This document shows positions 17,769 to 25,774 of a stretch of DNA of 64,000 nt, piece after piece. The notes under the pieces were generated by a model. It saw nothing but the letters and a program-made list of their open reading frames with translations, was not told where the DNA came from and ran no database searches. Numbering within the stretch: position 1 is the first letter of the stretch; each line of letters begins with the position of its first letter. Source of the DNA: an uncultured Ruminococcus sp. (GTDB lineage Bacteria; Bacillota; Clostridia; Oscillospirales; Ruminococcaceae); NCBI GenBank assembly GCA_947169885.1, contig CAMVRM010000009.1:1-64000 (forward strand), read 5' to 3'. The translations under genes and the position numbers were made by a program.

Positions 17769-18311
17769 GTGAGCGGAAGGCTTACAAATACCGATTTCAG
17801 GATACTTGACTTTATAAGAAGAAAGACCTCCTGCGGTTTTATGGACTTCATGTGTCCGATATGGAGTTTTCTCGGGAACGGCGGTATGATCTGGTTTGCG
17901 GCGGCGGCAGTGCTGTTCGCAACAAAACGATACAGACCTATCGCATTCATCATGATAGGCGGTCTGGCTGTGGGTGTCATCATCTGCAACCTGCTGTTGA
18001 AATACACAGTGGCAAGACCACGCCCCTGTCACATCCTGCCCGAGTTTGCCCGTATCCGTGTCCCGAAAGACTACTCATTCCCCTCGGGTCACACGATGTC
18101 ATCGTTCATATGCGCTACGATCATCACCGAAGCCAACTTCTGGCTAGGCATGGCGGCAGTCGCAGTGGCGATGATGATAGGCTTTTCACGGCTTTATCTT
18201 TATGTCCATTTTCCGTCAGATGTTCTTTGCGGAGCATTTTTAGGCACGCTTTCGGGCGTAGCGGTGTGGCACGCCGCACTTTTGCCGCAGATGTCATTCA
18301 TTTTCGGCTGA
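17769..18311 (+). CDS. PAP2-family membrane phosphatase (small form)
   Basis: A compact lipid-phosphate phosphatase, about 180 residues with five or six membrane segments. The motifs are KYTVARPRP, FPSGHTMSSF and SRLYLYVHFPSD, which is the full PAP2 catalytic set. The size resembles BcrC-type undecaprenyl pyrophosphate phosphatases. The start is uncertain: AGGAG ends 8 bases before the GTG at 17769, but an ATG at 17763 and a GTG at 17748 are in the same frame. It is a single gene with a consensus promoter and a strong terminator. Confidence 0.87.
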   Translation: MSGRLTNTDFRILDFIRRKTSCGFMDFMCPIWSFLGNGGMIWFAAAAVLFATKRYRPIAFIMIGGLAVGVIICNLLLKYTVARPRPCHILPEFARIRVPKDYSFPSGHTMSSFICATIITEANFWLGMAAVAVAMMIGFSRLYLYVHFPSDVLCGAFLGTLSGVAVWHAALLPQMSFIFG

Positions 18312-18328
18312 GTATCCCAAAAAAACAG

Positions 18329-18370
18329 GAGACTGCACGTTCGCTGTAAAGAACTTGCAGTCTCTTTTTT
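18329..18370 (+). terminator. Terminator of the second PAP2 gene
   Basis: GAGACTGCA pairs with TGCAGTCTC and is followed by six T. Confidence 0.9.
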
Positions 18371-18374
18371 CTAA

Positions 18375-18709
18375 CTATAAATGAGCGATTTTGTTAAAAT
18401 ATACAAATGAAGCGGAATCGCGCGTAAGCGACTTAGCGCACTCCGGTTGCGCTAGACCGGCGAGGTTTGGAGCAGAGCTCCATTCAAGATCAAGCCGCTC
18501 GCAACAAATAAACCGACCACAGCTATCCCTTACGAGCGGCTTGCCTACCTTTGTGCGATGTGAGCCCAGCGGCGAACGGGCGACACATGAAGCGGTATAT
18601 CAAAAATAGTCCGAGACAATACTTTTGAACAGCTAACAAATGAAGCGGCACATCAAAAGCAGTCCAAAGATTAACTTTTGTGCAAATTGTCAAATCTGCT
18701 CATTTATAA
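18375..18709. mobile_element. MITE-like element with terminal inverted repeats and 8-bp flanking repeats
   Basis: The ends are TATAAATGAGC (18376-18386) and its exact complement GCTCATTTATA (18698-18708). Weaker symmetry goes further inward. TTTTCTAA flanks both sides (18367-18374 and 18710-18717), as a target duplication would. The inside is more GC-rich than the flanks, carries a second inverted repeat (AAGCCGCTCG/CGAGCGGCTT, about 18500-18544) and a degenerate direct repeat around ATGAAGCGG (near 18586 and 18636). No protein is encoded. No transposase is seen in the window. Confidence 0.6.
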
Positions 18710-18763
18710 TTTTCTAAGTACATTTATAATAATGGCGAAGCAGACCGTATATTTTATCTGTTT

Positions 18764-19549
18764 TTATCCGAGTGCAACGTCAAGGATCATCATGACCGCA
18801 AAGCCGAACGCAAAAGCCACTGTTCCAACGTTTGAGTGTTCGCCCGAGGACATTTCGGGGATAAGTTCCTCGACTACCACGTATATCATAGCACCTGCCG
18901 CAAAACTGAGCAGATAGGGCATCGCAGGGACTACTGCCGCCGCCGCAAGCACCGTAACCGCCGCACCGACAGGCTCGACTGCACCCGAGAGCGTCCCCAG
19001 CAGGAAAGACTTTTTGCGGCTCATGCCCTCGGCTCTGAGCGGCAGGGAGATTATCGCACCCTCGGGGAAGTTCTGTATCGCAATGCCTGCTGCGAGTGCG
19101 AGCGCTCCCGTTGCAGGCATCGCACCGCAAAGCACACCTGCATATACCACGCCGACAGCCATGCCCTCCGGGATATTGTGAAGTGTCACCGCAAGCAGGA
19201 GCATGGTGTTTTTCGATAAGCGTGCAGGCAGACCCTCGGCTTTTTCGCTGTCAAAATGCAGGTGGGGGATAACGCCGTCTAAGATGAGCAGGAAGAAAAT
19301 GCCCAGCAGAAACCCCGTTACCGCAGGCAGGAAAGCAAGCCTTCCCCACTTTTCTTCCGATTGTTCTATCGCAGGGATAAGCAGACTCCATACGCTTGCC
19401 GCCGTCATCACACCTGCCGCAAATCCCGTGAGTATGCGCTGTATCGTCACGCCAAGCTGTCTTTTCATGAAGAACACGCAGGCAGCACCAAGCGTTGTTC
19501 CTGCAAAGGGAATGAGCAGTCCCTCGGCTGTAAGGGATATGTTTTTCAT
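18764..19549 (-). CDS. ZIP-family divalent metal transporter
   Basis: A 261-residue membrane protein with about eight hydrophobic segments, related to ZupT/ZIP importers of zinc, manganese or iron. The metal-site helices carry LHNIPEGMAVG (near residue 124) and IQNFPEGA (near 153), and a His-containing cytoplasmic loop (HLHFDSE) precedes them. AAAGGAGG lies ahead of the start. The promoter region carries a palindromic operator, which fits control by a metal-sensing repressor. It is a single gene. Confidence 0.88.
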   Translation of the reverse strand: MKNISLTAEGLLIPFAGTTLGAACVFFMKRQLGVTIQRILTGFAAGVMTAASVWSLLIPAIEQSEEKWGRLAFLPAVTGFLLGIFFLLILDGVIPHLHFDSEKAEGLPARLSKNTMLLLAVTLHNIPEGMAVGVVYAGVLCGAMPATGALALAAGIAIQNFPEGAIISLPLRAEGMSRKKSFLLGTLSGAVEPVGAAVTVLAAAAVVPAMPYLLSFAAGAMIYVVVEELIPEMSSGEHSNVGTVAFAFGFAVMMILDVALG

Positions 19550-19575
19550 ATGCTGTTCCTCCTTTTATATCTCTA

Positions 19576-19593
19576 AGTTAGCATATGCTAACT
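19576..19593. promoter_or_regulatory. 18-bp perfect palindrome at the ZIP transporter start site (operator)
   Basis: AGTTAGCATATGCTAACT is a perfect palindrome placed 6 bases after the TATAAT of the minus-strand promoter, so it covers the likely transcription start. One more matching pair follows after a mismatch on each side. Position and symmetry suggest a repressor site. DtxR/MntR-type metal repressors are natural candidates for a metal importer; which one is inference. Confidence 0.75.
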
Positions 19594-19599
19594 AAATAC

Positions 19600-19628
19600 A
19601 TTATATCATAAATAAGTGTTTGTGTCAA
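19600..19628 (-). promoter_or_regulatory. Consensus promoter of the ZIP transporter gene
   Basis: A perfect TTGACA and TATAAT are 17 bases apart on the minus strand. Confidence 0.85.
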
Positions 19629-19754
19629 CTTATAAACTGCATAAACAAAACAGTTGTTTTTCAGCGTATGTTGTATGATACGCAGGGGGAATGCGCATAA
19701 TATCCCACACCTTATTTGTATGATCGTACTCCGTGACGGTTTCGGTTGAAAATA

Positions 19755-19783
19755 TTGACATATGAGCCGAACTGTGATATAAT
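19755..19783 (+). promoter_or_regulatory. Consensus promoter upstream of the xyloside operon
   Basis: A perfect TTGACA (19755-19760) and TATAAT (19778-19783) with a 17-base spacer. It would give a leader of about 200 bases before the first gene, in which I see no riboswitch. Confidence 0.75.
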
Positions 19784-19875
19784 TGTATTGTTAATTATTT
19801 ATTAAGCAGGTATCGGAATTAGATAAATTTGATGTGAACAACGCCCGATGCTGTCATTTATTGCGGTACACCATA

Positions 19876-19937
19876 GCAATAATTGGATTTGCAAGCGCAA
19901 TAATCGGCTAGTAAAAAAACGTCCGAAATAGTATAAT
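19876..19937 (+). promoter_or_regulatory. Direct repeats 21 bp apart in front of a second -10 box (activator-type site)
   Basis: GCAATAATTGG (19876-19886) and GCAATAATCGG (19897-19907) match at 10 of 11 bases and start exactly 21 bases apart, two helical turns. The second ends next to the expected -35 position of a TATAAT at 19932-19937, where there is no good -35. This is the usual arrangement of AraC/XylS-type activator sites. Confidence 0.6.
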
Positions 19938-19991
19938 AAGCTTACAGTGAGAGACATGAAACTAAGATACGGACGAAAGGCGGCATCGGAA

Positions 19992-20903
19992 ATGAGCGTC
20001 AGACTTATCGAGAAAGAGTATAAAAACTATGGGAACTGCCTGTTTTTGGATAACGGGAGCGTCACTCTGGGCGTGACAGCTGAGGTAGGTCCGAGAATAA
20101 TCTACTTTTCGCTTGCGGACAAGCCGAATGTTCTTTTTGAGGACACCGAAAGGCGCTTTGTTGAGGACGTGGGAGAATTCGGGAACTGGTATGCCTATGG
20201 AGGTCACAGGCTGTGGACTGCCCCCGAGACTAAACCCGAGACTTACTTTCCCGATAACGGCAGGGTTGAACACGCTTTTGTAAACGGCAAGCTGACTGTC
20301 TCGCCTGCCGCCGAAGCGTTCGGACGGAAAATGAGCGTTGAGATAGAACTTGACGCTGAAAGCCCCGAAGTGCGGCTCACTCATTCTGTCACGAACATCT
20401 CCGACAAGCCGATAAAGCTTGCGCCGTGGTCGGTCACGGGTCTTGCGGCAGGCGGTGTTTGCAGGATACCGCTCTGCACGAGAAAAAGCGGCTATCTTCC
20501 AAACCGTGTCATGAGCCTCTGGGACTATTCCGACATAACCGACCCGAGACTTCGCATGACCGACACAGATGTTCGTCTGAGACAGGACAGATACATAAAA
20601 AAAGCTTTCAAAGCAGGCTTTAACGTTGAGGACGGCTTTGCGGCTTATGCCGTGAACGGTCAGACGTTCGTTAAGCAGTTCGGCTTTGAAGATACCGAAT
20701 ATCCCGATTATTGCTGTAATTTCGAGGTCTATACGAATGAACTTTTCTTAGAGTGCGAAGCGCTGGGCGAACTGAAAGAGTATGCGCCCGATGAAAAAGC
20801 CGTTCTCTGCGAAAGCTGGACACTTTTTGACGACCCCGACGGCAGCGAACCCGATCTTGAAAGGATAGGGGAGCTTTTGAAGAAAGAAGGAAAAAGCAGA
20901 TGA
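19992..20903 (+). CDS. DUF4380-like protein, aldose-epimerase-type fold suspected
   Basis: About 303 residues, no signal peptide or membrane segment. The N-terminal GNCLFLDNGSVTLGVTAEVG block and the GGHRLW and RLTHSVTNIS segments resemble DUF4380-type proteins, which are related to galactose mutarotase-like beta-sandwiches. The start at 19992 was chosen because the likely transcript from the 19932 TATAAT begins near 19944 and AAAGGCGG lies upstream; longer readings to 19947 are possible. The stop overlaps the GH3 start by 4 bases (ATGA). A role with xylosides or xylose is inferred from context only. Confidence 0.75.
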   Translation: MSVRLIEKEYKNYGNCLFLDNGSVTLGVTAEVGPRIIYFSLADKPNVLFEDTERRFVEDVGEFGNWYAYGGHRLWTAPETKPETYFPDNGRVEHAFVNGKLTVSPAAEAFGRKMSVEIELDAESPEVRLTHSVTNISDKPIKLAPWSVTGLAAGGVCRIPLCTRKSGYLPNRVMSLWDYSDITDPRLRMTDTDVRLRQDRYIKKAFKAGFNVEDGFAAYAVNGQTFVKQFGFEDTEYPDYCCNFEVYTNELFLECEALGELKEYAPDEKAVLCESWTLFDDPDGSEPDLERIGELLKKEGKSR

Positions 20904-22975
20904 AGAAATACCTTGACGAGAGCCTTTCGGCACAGGAGAGAGCAGAAGCGCTTGTCGCTGAGATGACCGTTGAAGAAGCGGCATCACAGCTGAGATATGA
21001 TGCTCCTGCTGTCGAGCGGCTCGGTATCCCCGAATATAACTGGTGGAACGAGGCGGCTCACGGGCTTGCACGTTCGGGCGTGGCGACAATGTTCCCGCAG
21101 GCGATAGGCTTGGCGGCAATGTTCGACACCGATCTTGTTTGCCGTGCGGCAGATATAACTTCGACCGAAGCAAGGGCAAAATATAACGCCTATACACGTC
21201 TCGGCGACCGTGATATTTACAAGGGTCTGACACTGTGGGCGCCTAATATCAACATATTCCGTGACCCACGCTGGGGCAGAGGTCATGAGACTTTCGGCGA
21301 AGACCCGTTCCTCACCGCCGAGAACGGCAAGGCTTACGTCAGGGGTTTGCAGGGTAACGGCAGTGTCATAAAAGCCGCCGCCTGCGCAAAGCATCTTGCG
21401 GTCCACAGCGGACCCGAAGCGCTCCGCCACGAGTTCAACGCAGAGGTCACGCCGAAAGACATGGAAGAAACTTATCTTCCTGCGTTTGAAGCGCTGGTGA
21501 AAGATGCAAATGTCGAGGGCATCATGGGCGCTTACAACCGTGTGAACGGCGAGCCTGCCTGCGCAAGCAAGTTCCTCATGAACAAGCTGGACGAGTGGGG
21601 CTTTGACGGCTATTTCGTTTCCGACTGCTGGGCGATACGTGATTTTCACGAACATCATATGGTGACTGCAACGCCTGTTGAGTCGGCGGCGCTTGCGCTG
21701 AAAACGGGCTGTGATGTCAACTGCGGCTGTACTTATCTGAACCTGCTTGCGGCTCTTGAAGAAGGGCTTATAACCGAGGAGGACATCAAAAAGGCGGCAG
21801 TCCACCTGTTCAGGACACGCATAAGACTGGGAATGTTCGACAAGGCGACCGAGTATGACGATATACCTTACAGCGTGACAAGCTGTGATGAGCATAAAGC
21901 TGTCTCGCTGGAATGTGCCGAAAAGTCAATAGTCATGCTTAAAAATAACGGTATTCTTCCGCTTGACGAAAAGGCTGTTAAAACTATCGCTGTCATAGGT
22001 CCTAACGCCGACAGCAGACAGGCGCTTGAAGGCAACTACAACGGAACTGCCGACAGATATGTGACTTTTCTGAACGGCATTCAGGACAGGTTCGGCGGCA
22101 GGGTCATCTATGCGGCAGGCTGTCACCTCTATAAAGACAAGGATTCTGTGCTTGCCAAAACGGGCGACCGTTACGCCGAAGCGATAGCCGCCGCAGAGTG
22201 TGCGGACGTTGTTGTGGCGTGCGTGGGGCTTGATGCGACTATCGAGGGCGAAGAGGGCGACACAGGAAACGAGTTCTCCTCGGGTGACAAGAACGGTCTG
22301 CTCCTGCCCGACAGTCAGCGCACGCTTCTTGCAAAACTGATGACGCTGGGCAAGCCTGTTATCGTTGTCTGCGCCGCAGGAAGTTCGATAAATGTTGAAG
22401 TGGACTGCGATGCACTTCTTCACGTATGGTACACGGGTTCTGAGGGCGGAAAGGCGTTGGCAGAGATACTTTTCGGAGACGTTTCACCCTCGGGCAAGCT
22501 TCCGCTGACTTTCTACGAGAACACCGACAAGCTGCCCGATTTCACCGATTATTCCATGAACGAACGCACCTACCGCTATGCCGTGGACAATGTGCTGTAT
22601 CCGTTCGGCTATGGTCTGACTTACGGAAATGTTATCTGCACCGACTTGAAATATGCTGACGGCGTGGCATCTGTAACGCTCGAAAACAATGGCGAACGCA
22701 CCGATGATGTTGTCCAGCTTTACATGAAAGACTACTGCGGACAGGCTGTCAGAAACGTTTCGCTGTGCGGATTCAGGCGTGTGAGCATTGACAGGGGAGA
22801 GCGCATGACCGTAAATATCCCCGTTCCCGAAAGGGCGTTCACGGCAGTCGATGAGGACGGCACAAGGCGTGTTTTCGGCAGTCATTTTACGCTATACGCA
22901 GGAACTCACCAGCCCGACAAGCTCAGCAAGGCGCTCACAGGAACTGACTGCGTGAGTGTTGATATAGATGTTTAA
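20900..22975 (+). CDS. GH3 glycosidase, probable intracellular beta-xylosidase/beta-glucosidase
   Basis: A 691-residue cytoplasmic GH3 enzyme. The N-terminal barrel starts with EYNWWNEAAHGLAR, a form common in GH3 xylosidases, and has WGRGHETFGEDP, the KHLA motif with the conserved HSGPE and the nucleophile Asp in GYFVSDCW near residue 245. The alpha/beta sandwich (about 350-560) carries the EGEEGD loop that usually holds the acid/base Glu. A fibronectin III-like domain ends the protein. It has no signal peptide. It is translationally coupled to the gene before it and lies 24 bases from xylA, which points to xylo-oligosaccharide use. Confidence 0.9.
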   Translation: MKKYLDESLSAQERAEALVAEMTVEEAASQLRYDAPAVERLGIPEYNWWNEAAHGLARSGVATMFPQAIGLAAMFDTDLVCRAADITSTEARAKYNAYTRLGDRDIYKGLTLWAPNINIFRDPRWGRGHETFGEDPFLTAENGKAYVRGLQGNGSVIKAAACAKHLAVHSGPEALRHEFNAEVTPKDMEETYLPAFEALVKDANVEGIMGAYNRVNGEPACASKFLMNKLDEWGFDGYFVSDCWAIRDFHEHHMVTATPVESAALALKTGCDVNCGCTYLNLLAALEEGLITEEDIKKAAVHLFRTRIRLGMFDKATEYDDIPYSVTSCDEHKAVSLECAEKSIVMLKNNGILPLDEKAVKTIAVIGPNADSRQALEGNYNGTADRYVTFLNGIQDRFGGRVIYAAGCHLYKDKDSVLAKTGDRYAEAIAAAECADVVVACVGLDATIEGEEGDTGNEFSSGDKNGLLLPDSQRTLLAKLMTLGKPVIVVCAAGSSINVEVDCDALLHVWYTGSEGGKALAEILFGDVSPSGKLPLTFYENTDKLPDFTDYSMNERTYRYAVDNVLYPFGYGLTYGNVICTDLKYADGVASVTLENNGERTDDVVQLYMKDYCGQAVRNVSLCGFRRVSIDRGERMTVNIPVPERAFTAVDEDGTRRVFGSHFTLYAGTHQPDKLSKALTGTDCVSVDIDV

Positions 22976-22999
22976 TATTATTACATGGAGGTAATACCT

Positions 23000-24328
23000 A
23001 TGTCAGAATTTTTTGCAAATATCCCGAAGATCCCCTATGAGGGACCCAAGTCCACAAATCCGCTTGCTTTCAAATATTACAACCCCGATGAAGTTGTAGG
23101 CGGCAAGACCATGCGTGAACAGCTTAAATTCGCTCTCTCGTGGTGGCACACCATGGGCGGCGACGGTACTGATATGTTCGGCGTAGGCACTGCCGACAAA
23201 ACATGGGGACAGGCTGACCCTGCGGCTCGTGCTATCGCTAAGGTAGATGCTGCATTTGAGATCATGGACAAGCTGTCTATCGACTATTACTGCTACCATG
23301 ACCGTGACCTTTCTCCTGAATACGGTTCCCTTGCAGAAACAAACGCTGAGTTTGACAAGGTAGTTGCTTACTGCAAGAAAAAGCAGGAAGAACACGGCAA
23401 AAAGCTTCTCTGGGGTACGGCTAAGTGCTTCGACCACCCGAGATATATGCACGGCGCAGGCACTTCTCCCTCCGCTGACGTTTTCGCATACGCAGCTGCA
23501 CAGATCAAGAAAGCTATCGAGTCGACTGTCGAACTCGGCGGAAATGGCTACGTTTTCTGGGGCGGACGTGAGGGTTACGAAACTCTGCTGAACACCGACA
23601 TGGGCTTAGAGCTGGATAACATGGCAAGACTGATGCACATGGCAGTAGATTACGCACGTTCGATCGGCTACAAGGGCGACTTCTACATCGAGCCTAAGCC
23701 CAAGGAGCCTACAAAGCATCAGTACGATTTCGACACGGCGACTGTTATAGGTTTCCTGCGCAAATATGGTCTTGAAAAGGACTTCAAAATGAACATCGAG
23801 GCTAACCATGCGACCCTTGCGCAGCACACTTTCCAGCACGAACTGAGAGTTGCAAGAGACAACGGGTTCTTCGGTTCGATCGATGCTAACCAGGGTGATC
23901 CCCTGCTCGGCTGGGATACCGACCAGTTCCCGACAAACGTTTATGATGCTGCACTTTGTATGTACGAAGTTCTCAAAGCAGGCGGTTTTACCAACGGAGG
24001 ACTGAACTTTGACTCGAAAGCAAGACGCGGCAGCTTCACTCCCGAGGATATTTTTTACAGCTACATTGCAGGCATGGACACATTCGCACTCGGTCTGCGC
24101 ATAGCAGTCAAGATGATCGAGGACGGACGCATCGACAAGTTCGTAGCCGACAGATATTCCAGCTGGACAACAGGCATCGGCAAGGACATAATCGACGGCA
24201 AAGTTACCATGGCTGACCTCGAAAAATACGCACTCGAAAAGGGAGAAGTCACCGATTCTCTCGGCTCGGGCAGACAGGAAATGCTCGAAAGCGTGCTAAA
24301 TTCGATCATGTTCACTATCAACGGATAA
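23000..24328 (+). CDS. xylA: Xylose isomerase
   Basis: A 442-residue class II-type enzyme that converts D-xylose to D-xylulose with divalent metal. All signature blocks are present: WGGREGYE (metal and base region), [35 protein letters not shown] and GGLNFDSK. The start at 23000 follows GGAGGT with good spacing. It is the last gene of the DUF4380-GH3-xylA operon and is followed by a strong terminator. No xylulokinase is next to it. Confidence 0.97.
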   Translation: MSEFFANIPKIPYEGPKSTNPLAFKYYNPDEVVGGKTMREQLKFALSWWHTMGGDGTDMFGVGTADKTWGQADPAARAIAKVDAAFEIMDKLSIDYYCYHDRDLSPEYGSLAETNAEFDKVVAYCKKKQEEHGKKLLWGTAKCFDHPRYMHGAGTSPSADVFAYAAAQIKKAIESTVELGGNGYVFWGGREGYETLLNTDMGLELDNMARLMHMAVDYARSIGYKGDFYIEPKPKEPTKHQYDFDTATVIGFLRKYGLEKDFKMNIEANHATLAQHTFQHELRVARDNGFFGSIDANQGDPLLGWDTDQFPTNVYDAALCMYEVLKAGGFTNGGLNFDSKARRGSFTPEDIFYSYIAGMDTFALGLRIAVKMIEDGRIDKFVADRYSSWTTGIGKDIIDGKVTMADLEKYALEKGEVTDSLGSGRQEMLESVLNSIMFTING

Positions 24329-24335
24329 TACCGCG

Positions 24336-24369
24336 ACCGCACACCCCGAAAAGATGTGCGGTCTTTTTT
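24336..24369 (+). terminator. Terminator of the xyloside operon
   Basis: ACCGCACA pairs with TGTGCGGT, followed by a T-run. Confidence 0.92.
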
Positions 24370-24384
24370 CTTATTTCTGATTTC

Positions 24385-24498
24385 TTATTTGATCCCGAGG
24401 TGTCTGTCGGCTTCGCCTGCCGCCTGACACAGGCATAGTATCACCATTCCGATGACAGAACCTGCCGCAGTTCCTGCAAAAAACAATAACATAGCCAT
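24385..24498 (-). CDS. Small membrane protein, 37 residues (DUF3789-like)
   Basis: On the minus strand an AAAGGAGGA site is followed by ATG and a 37-codon frame: a hydrophobic helix (LLFFAGTAAGSVIGMVILCL, residues 4-23) and a short polar tail with Asp-Arg and a Lys at the end. One helix, Gly-rich face, Met-x-x-Cys-Leu and a short charged tail recall the DUF3789 small proteins of Firmicutes. Alternative start at the third codon. Function is unknown. It is convergent with xylA. Confidence 0.6.
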   Translation of the reverse strand: MAMLLFFAGTAAGSVIGMVILCLCQAAGEADRHLGIK

Positions 24499-24604
24499 TC
24501 CTCCTTTTAACATAATATGCACGCAGTTTCGTATATATATACATTAATATAATATCGTGAAAAAAGGCGAATATTAATAAATGAAAAATTTTTTTGTTTG
24601 CTAC

Positions 24605-24633
24605 TTTACAAGGAAAGGGATTTATGGTATAAT
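24605..24633 (+). promoter_or_regulatory. Promoter of carA-carB/dapF
   Basis: TTTACA and TATAAT are 17 bases apart, 36 bases before the carA start codon. No PyrR-type leader fits in so short a space. Confidence 0.75.
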
Positions 24634-24669
24634 GTTATGTGAAAAAAATTGCGTAAGGAGGAATTTACA

Positions 24670-25746
24670 GTGCACAAGGCATATCTAATTCTGGAAAACG
24701 GCACCGTATTTGAAGGAAAGAGCTTCGGCGCACAGGGCGAAACTGTTGGTGAAATTGTTTTCACTACCGCCATGGTAGGCTATCTTGAAACTCTTACCGA
24801 TCCGAGCTATTACGGTCAGATCGTTGTTCAGACATTTCCACTTGTTGGTAATTACGGCGTTATTCCCGCTGATTTTGAAAGCAGCCGTCCCCAGGTCAAG
24901 GGCTATATTGTCAGAGAATGGTGTCAGGAACCCAGCAATTTCAGATGCGAGGGCAATCTTGACACTTTTTTAAAGGAAAACGGTATCATCGGTCTTTGCG
25001 GTATCGACACCAGAGCGCTCACAAGAATAGTGAGAGAATACGGCGTTATGAACGGCAAGATCGTTCAGGAGGGTTCGGGACTTTCGTTCGCAGACCTGAA
25101 AAGCTATACTATCGAGCAGGCTGTTGAAAATACCACCTGCAAAGAGGAAGAAACTTTTGAGCCTGAGGAGAAGAATGGTCACAAGGTCGTTCTGTTCGAC
25201 TACGGCGCAAAGAGAAATATCTGCCGTGAACTGTTAAGACGTGGTTTTGAGGTGACTGTCGTTCCCGCATCGACAACAGTCGAGCGTGTCAAGGAGCTTG
25301 CTCCCGATGGCATCATGCTGTCCAACGGTCCCGGAGACCCTGCAAAGAACACTGCGATCATCGAAGAACTCAAAAAGATCGCAAAGCTGAATGTGCCGAT
25401 ATTCGGTATCTGCTTAGGTCATCAGCTGCTCGCACTTTCTCAGGGCGCTAAGACCGAAAAACTCCACTATGGTCACAGAGGTGCAAACCAGCCTGTCTGT
25501 GAGGTGGAGACCGGCAGAGTTTTTGTCACCAGCCAGAACCACGGCTACGCTGTTATCAACGATTCGCTGCCCGAGGGCGCAAAGGCTTCATTTGTGAATG
25601 TCAATGACGGCACCTGCGAGGGCGTGAGCTATGACTATATGCCTGCGATCTCGGCACAGTTCCACCCCGAAGCTGCGGGCGGTCCTCTTGACACGGGCTT
25701 TATGTTCGACAGATTCAAGAGCATGATAGAAGAATACAAGAAGTGA
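24670..25746 (+). CDS. carA: Carbamoyl-phosphate synthase small subunit (glutaminase)
   Basis: A 358-residue subunit that releases ammonia from glutamine for carbamoyl phosphate, used in pyrimidine and arginine synthesis. The N-terminal CarA domain (YLILENGTVFEG) is followed by a class I glutaminase domain with the nucleophile Cys in FGICLGHQLLAL (near residue 245) and the His-Glu pair in FHPEAAGG. Start: AGGAGG is 8 bases ahead of the GTG at 24670. The partner carB lies 28 bases downstream. Confidence 0.95.
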   Translation: MHKAYLILENGTVFEGKSFGAQGETVGEIVFTTAMVGYLETLTDPSYYGQIVVQTFPLVGNYGVIPADFESSRPQVKGYIVREWCQEPSNFRCEGNLDTFLKENGIIGLCGIDTRALTRIVREYGVMNGKIVQEGSGLSFADLKSYTIEQAVENTTCKEEETFEPEEKNGHKVVLFDYGAKRNICRELLRRGFEVTVVPASTTVERVKELAPDGIMLSNGPGDPAKNTAIIEELKKIAKLNVPIFGICLGHQLLALSQGAKTEKLHYGHRGANQPVCEVETGRVFVTSQNHGYAVINDSLPEGAKASFVNVNDGTCEGVSYDYMPAISAQFHPEAAGGPLDTGFMFDRFKSMIEEYKK

Positions 25747-25774
25747 AAAACTGATAACGGAAGGATTGATATAA

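Noticed and set aside
24500-24669. Possible riboswitch or PyrR leader before carA
   Set aside because: The transcript leader after the promoter is only about 30 bases and shows no attenuator structure.
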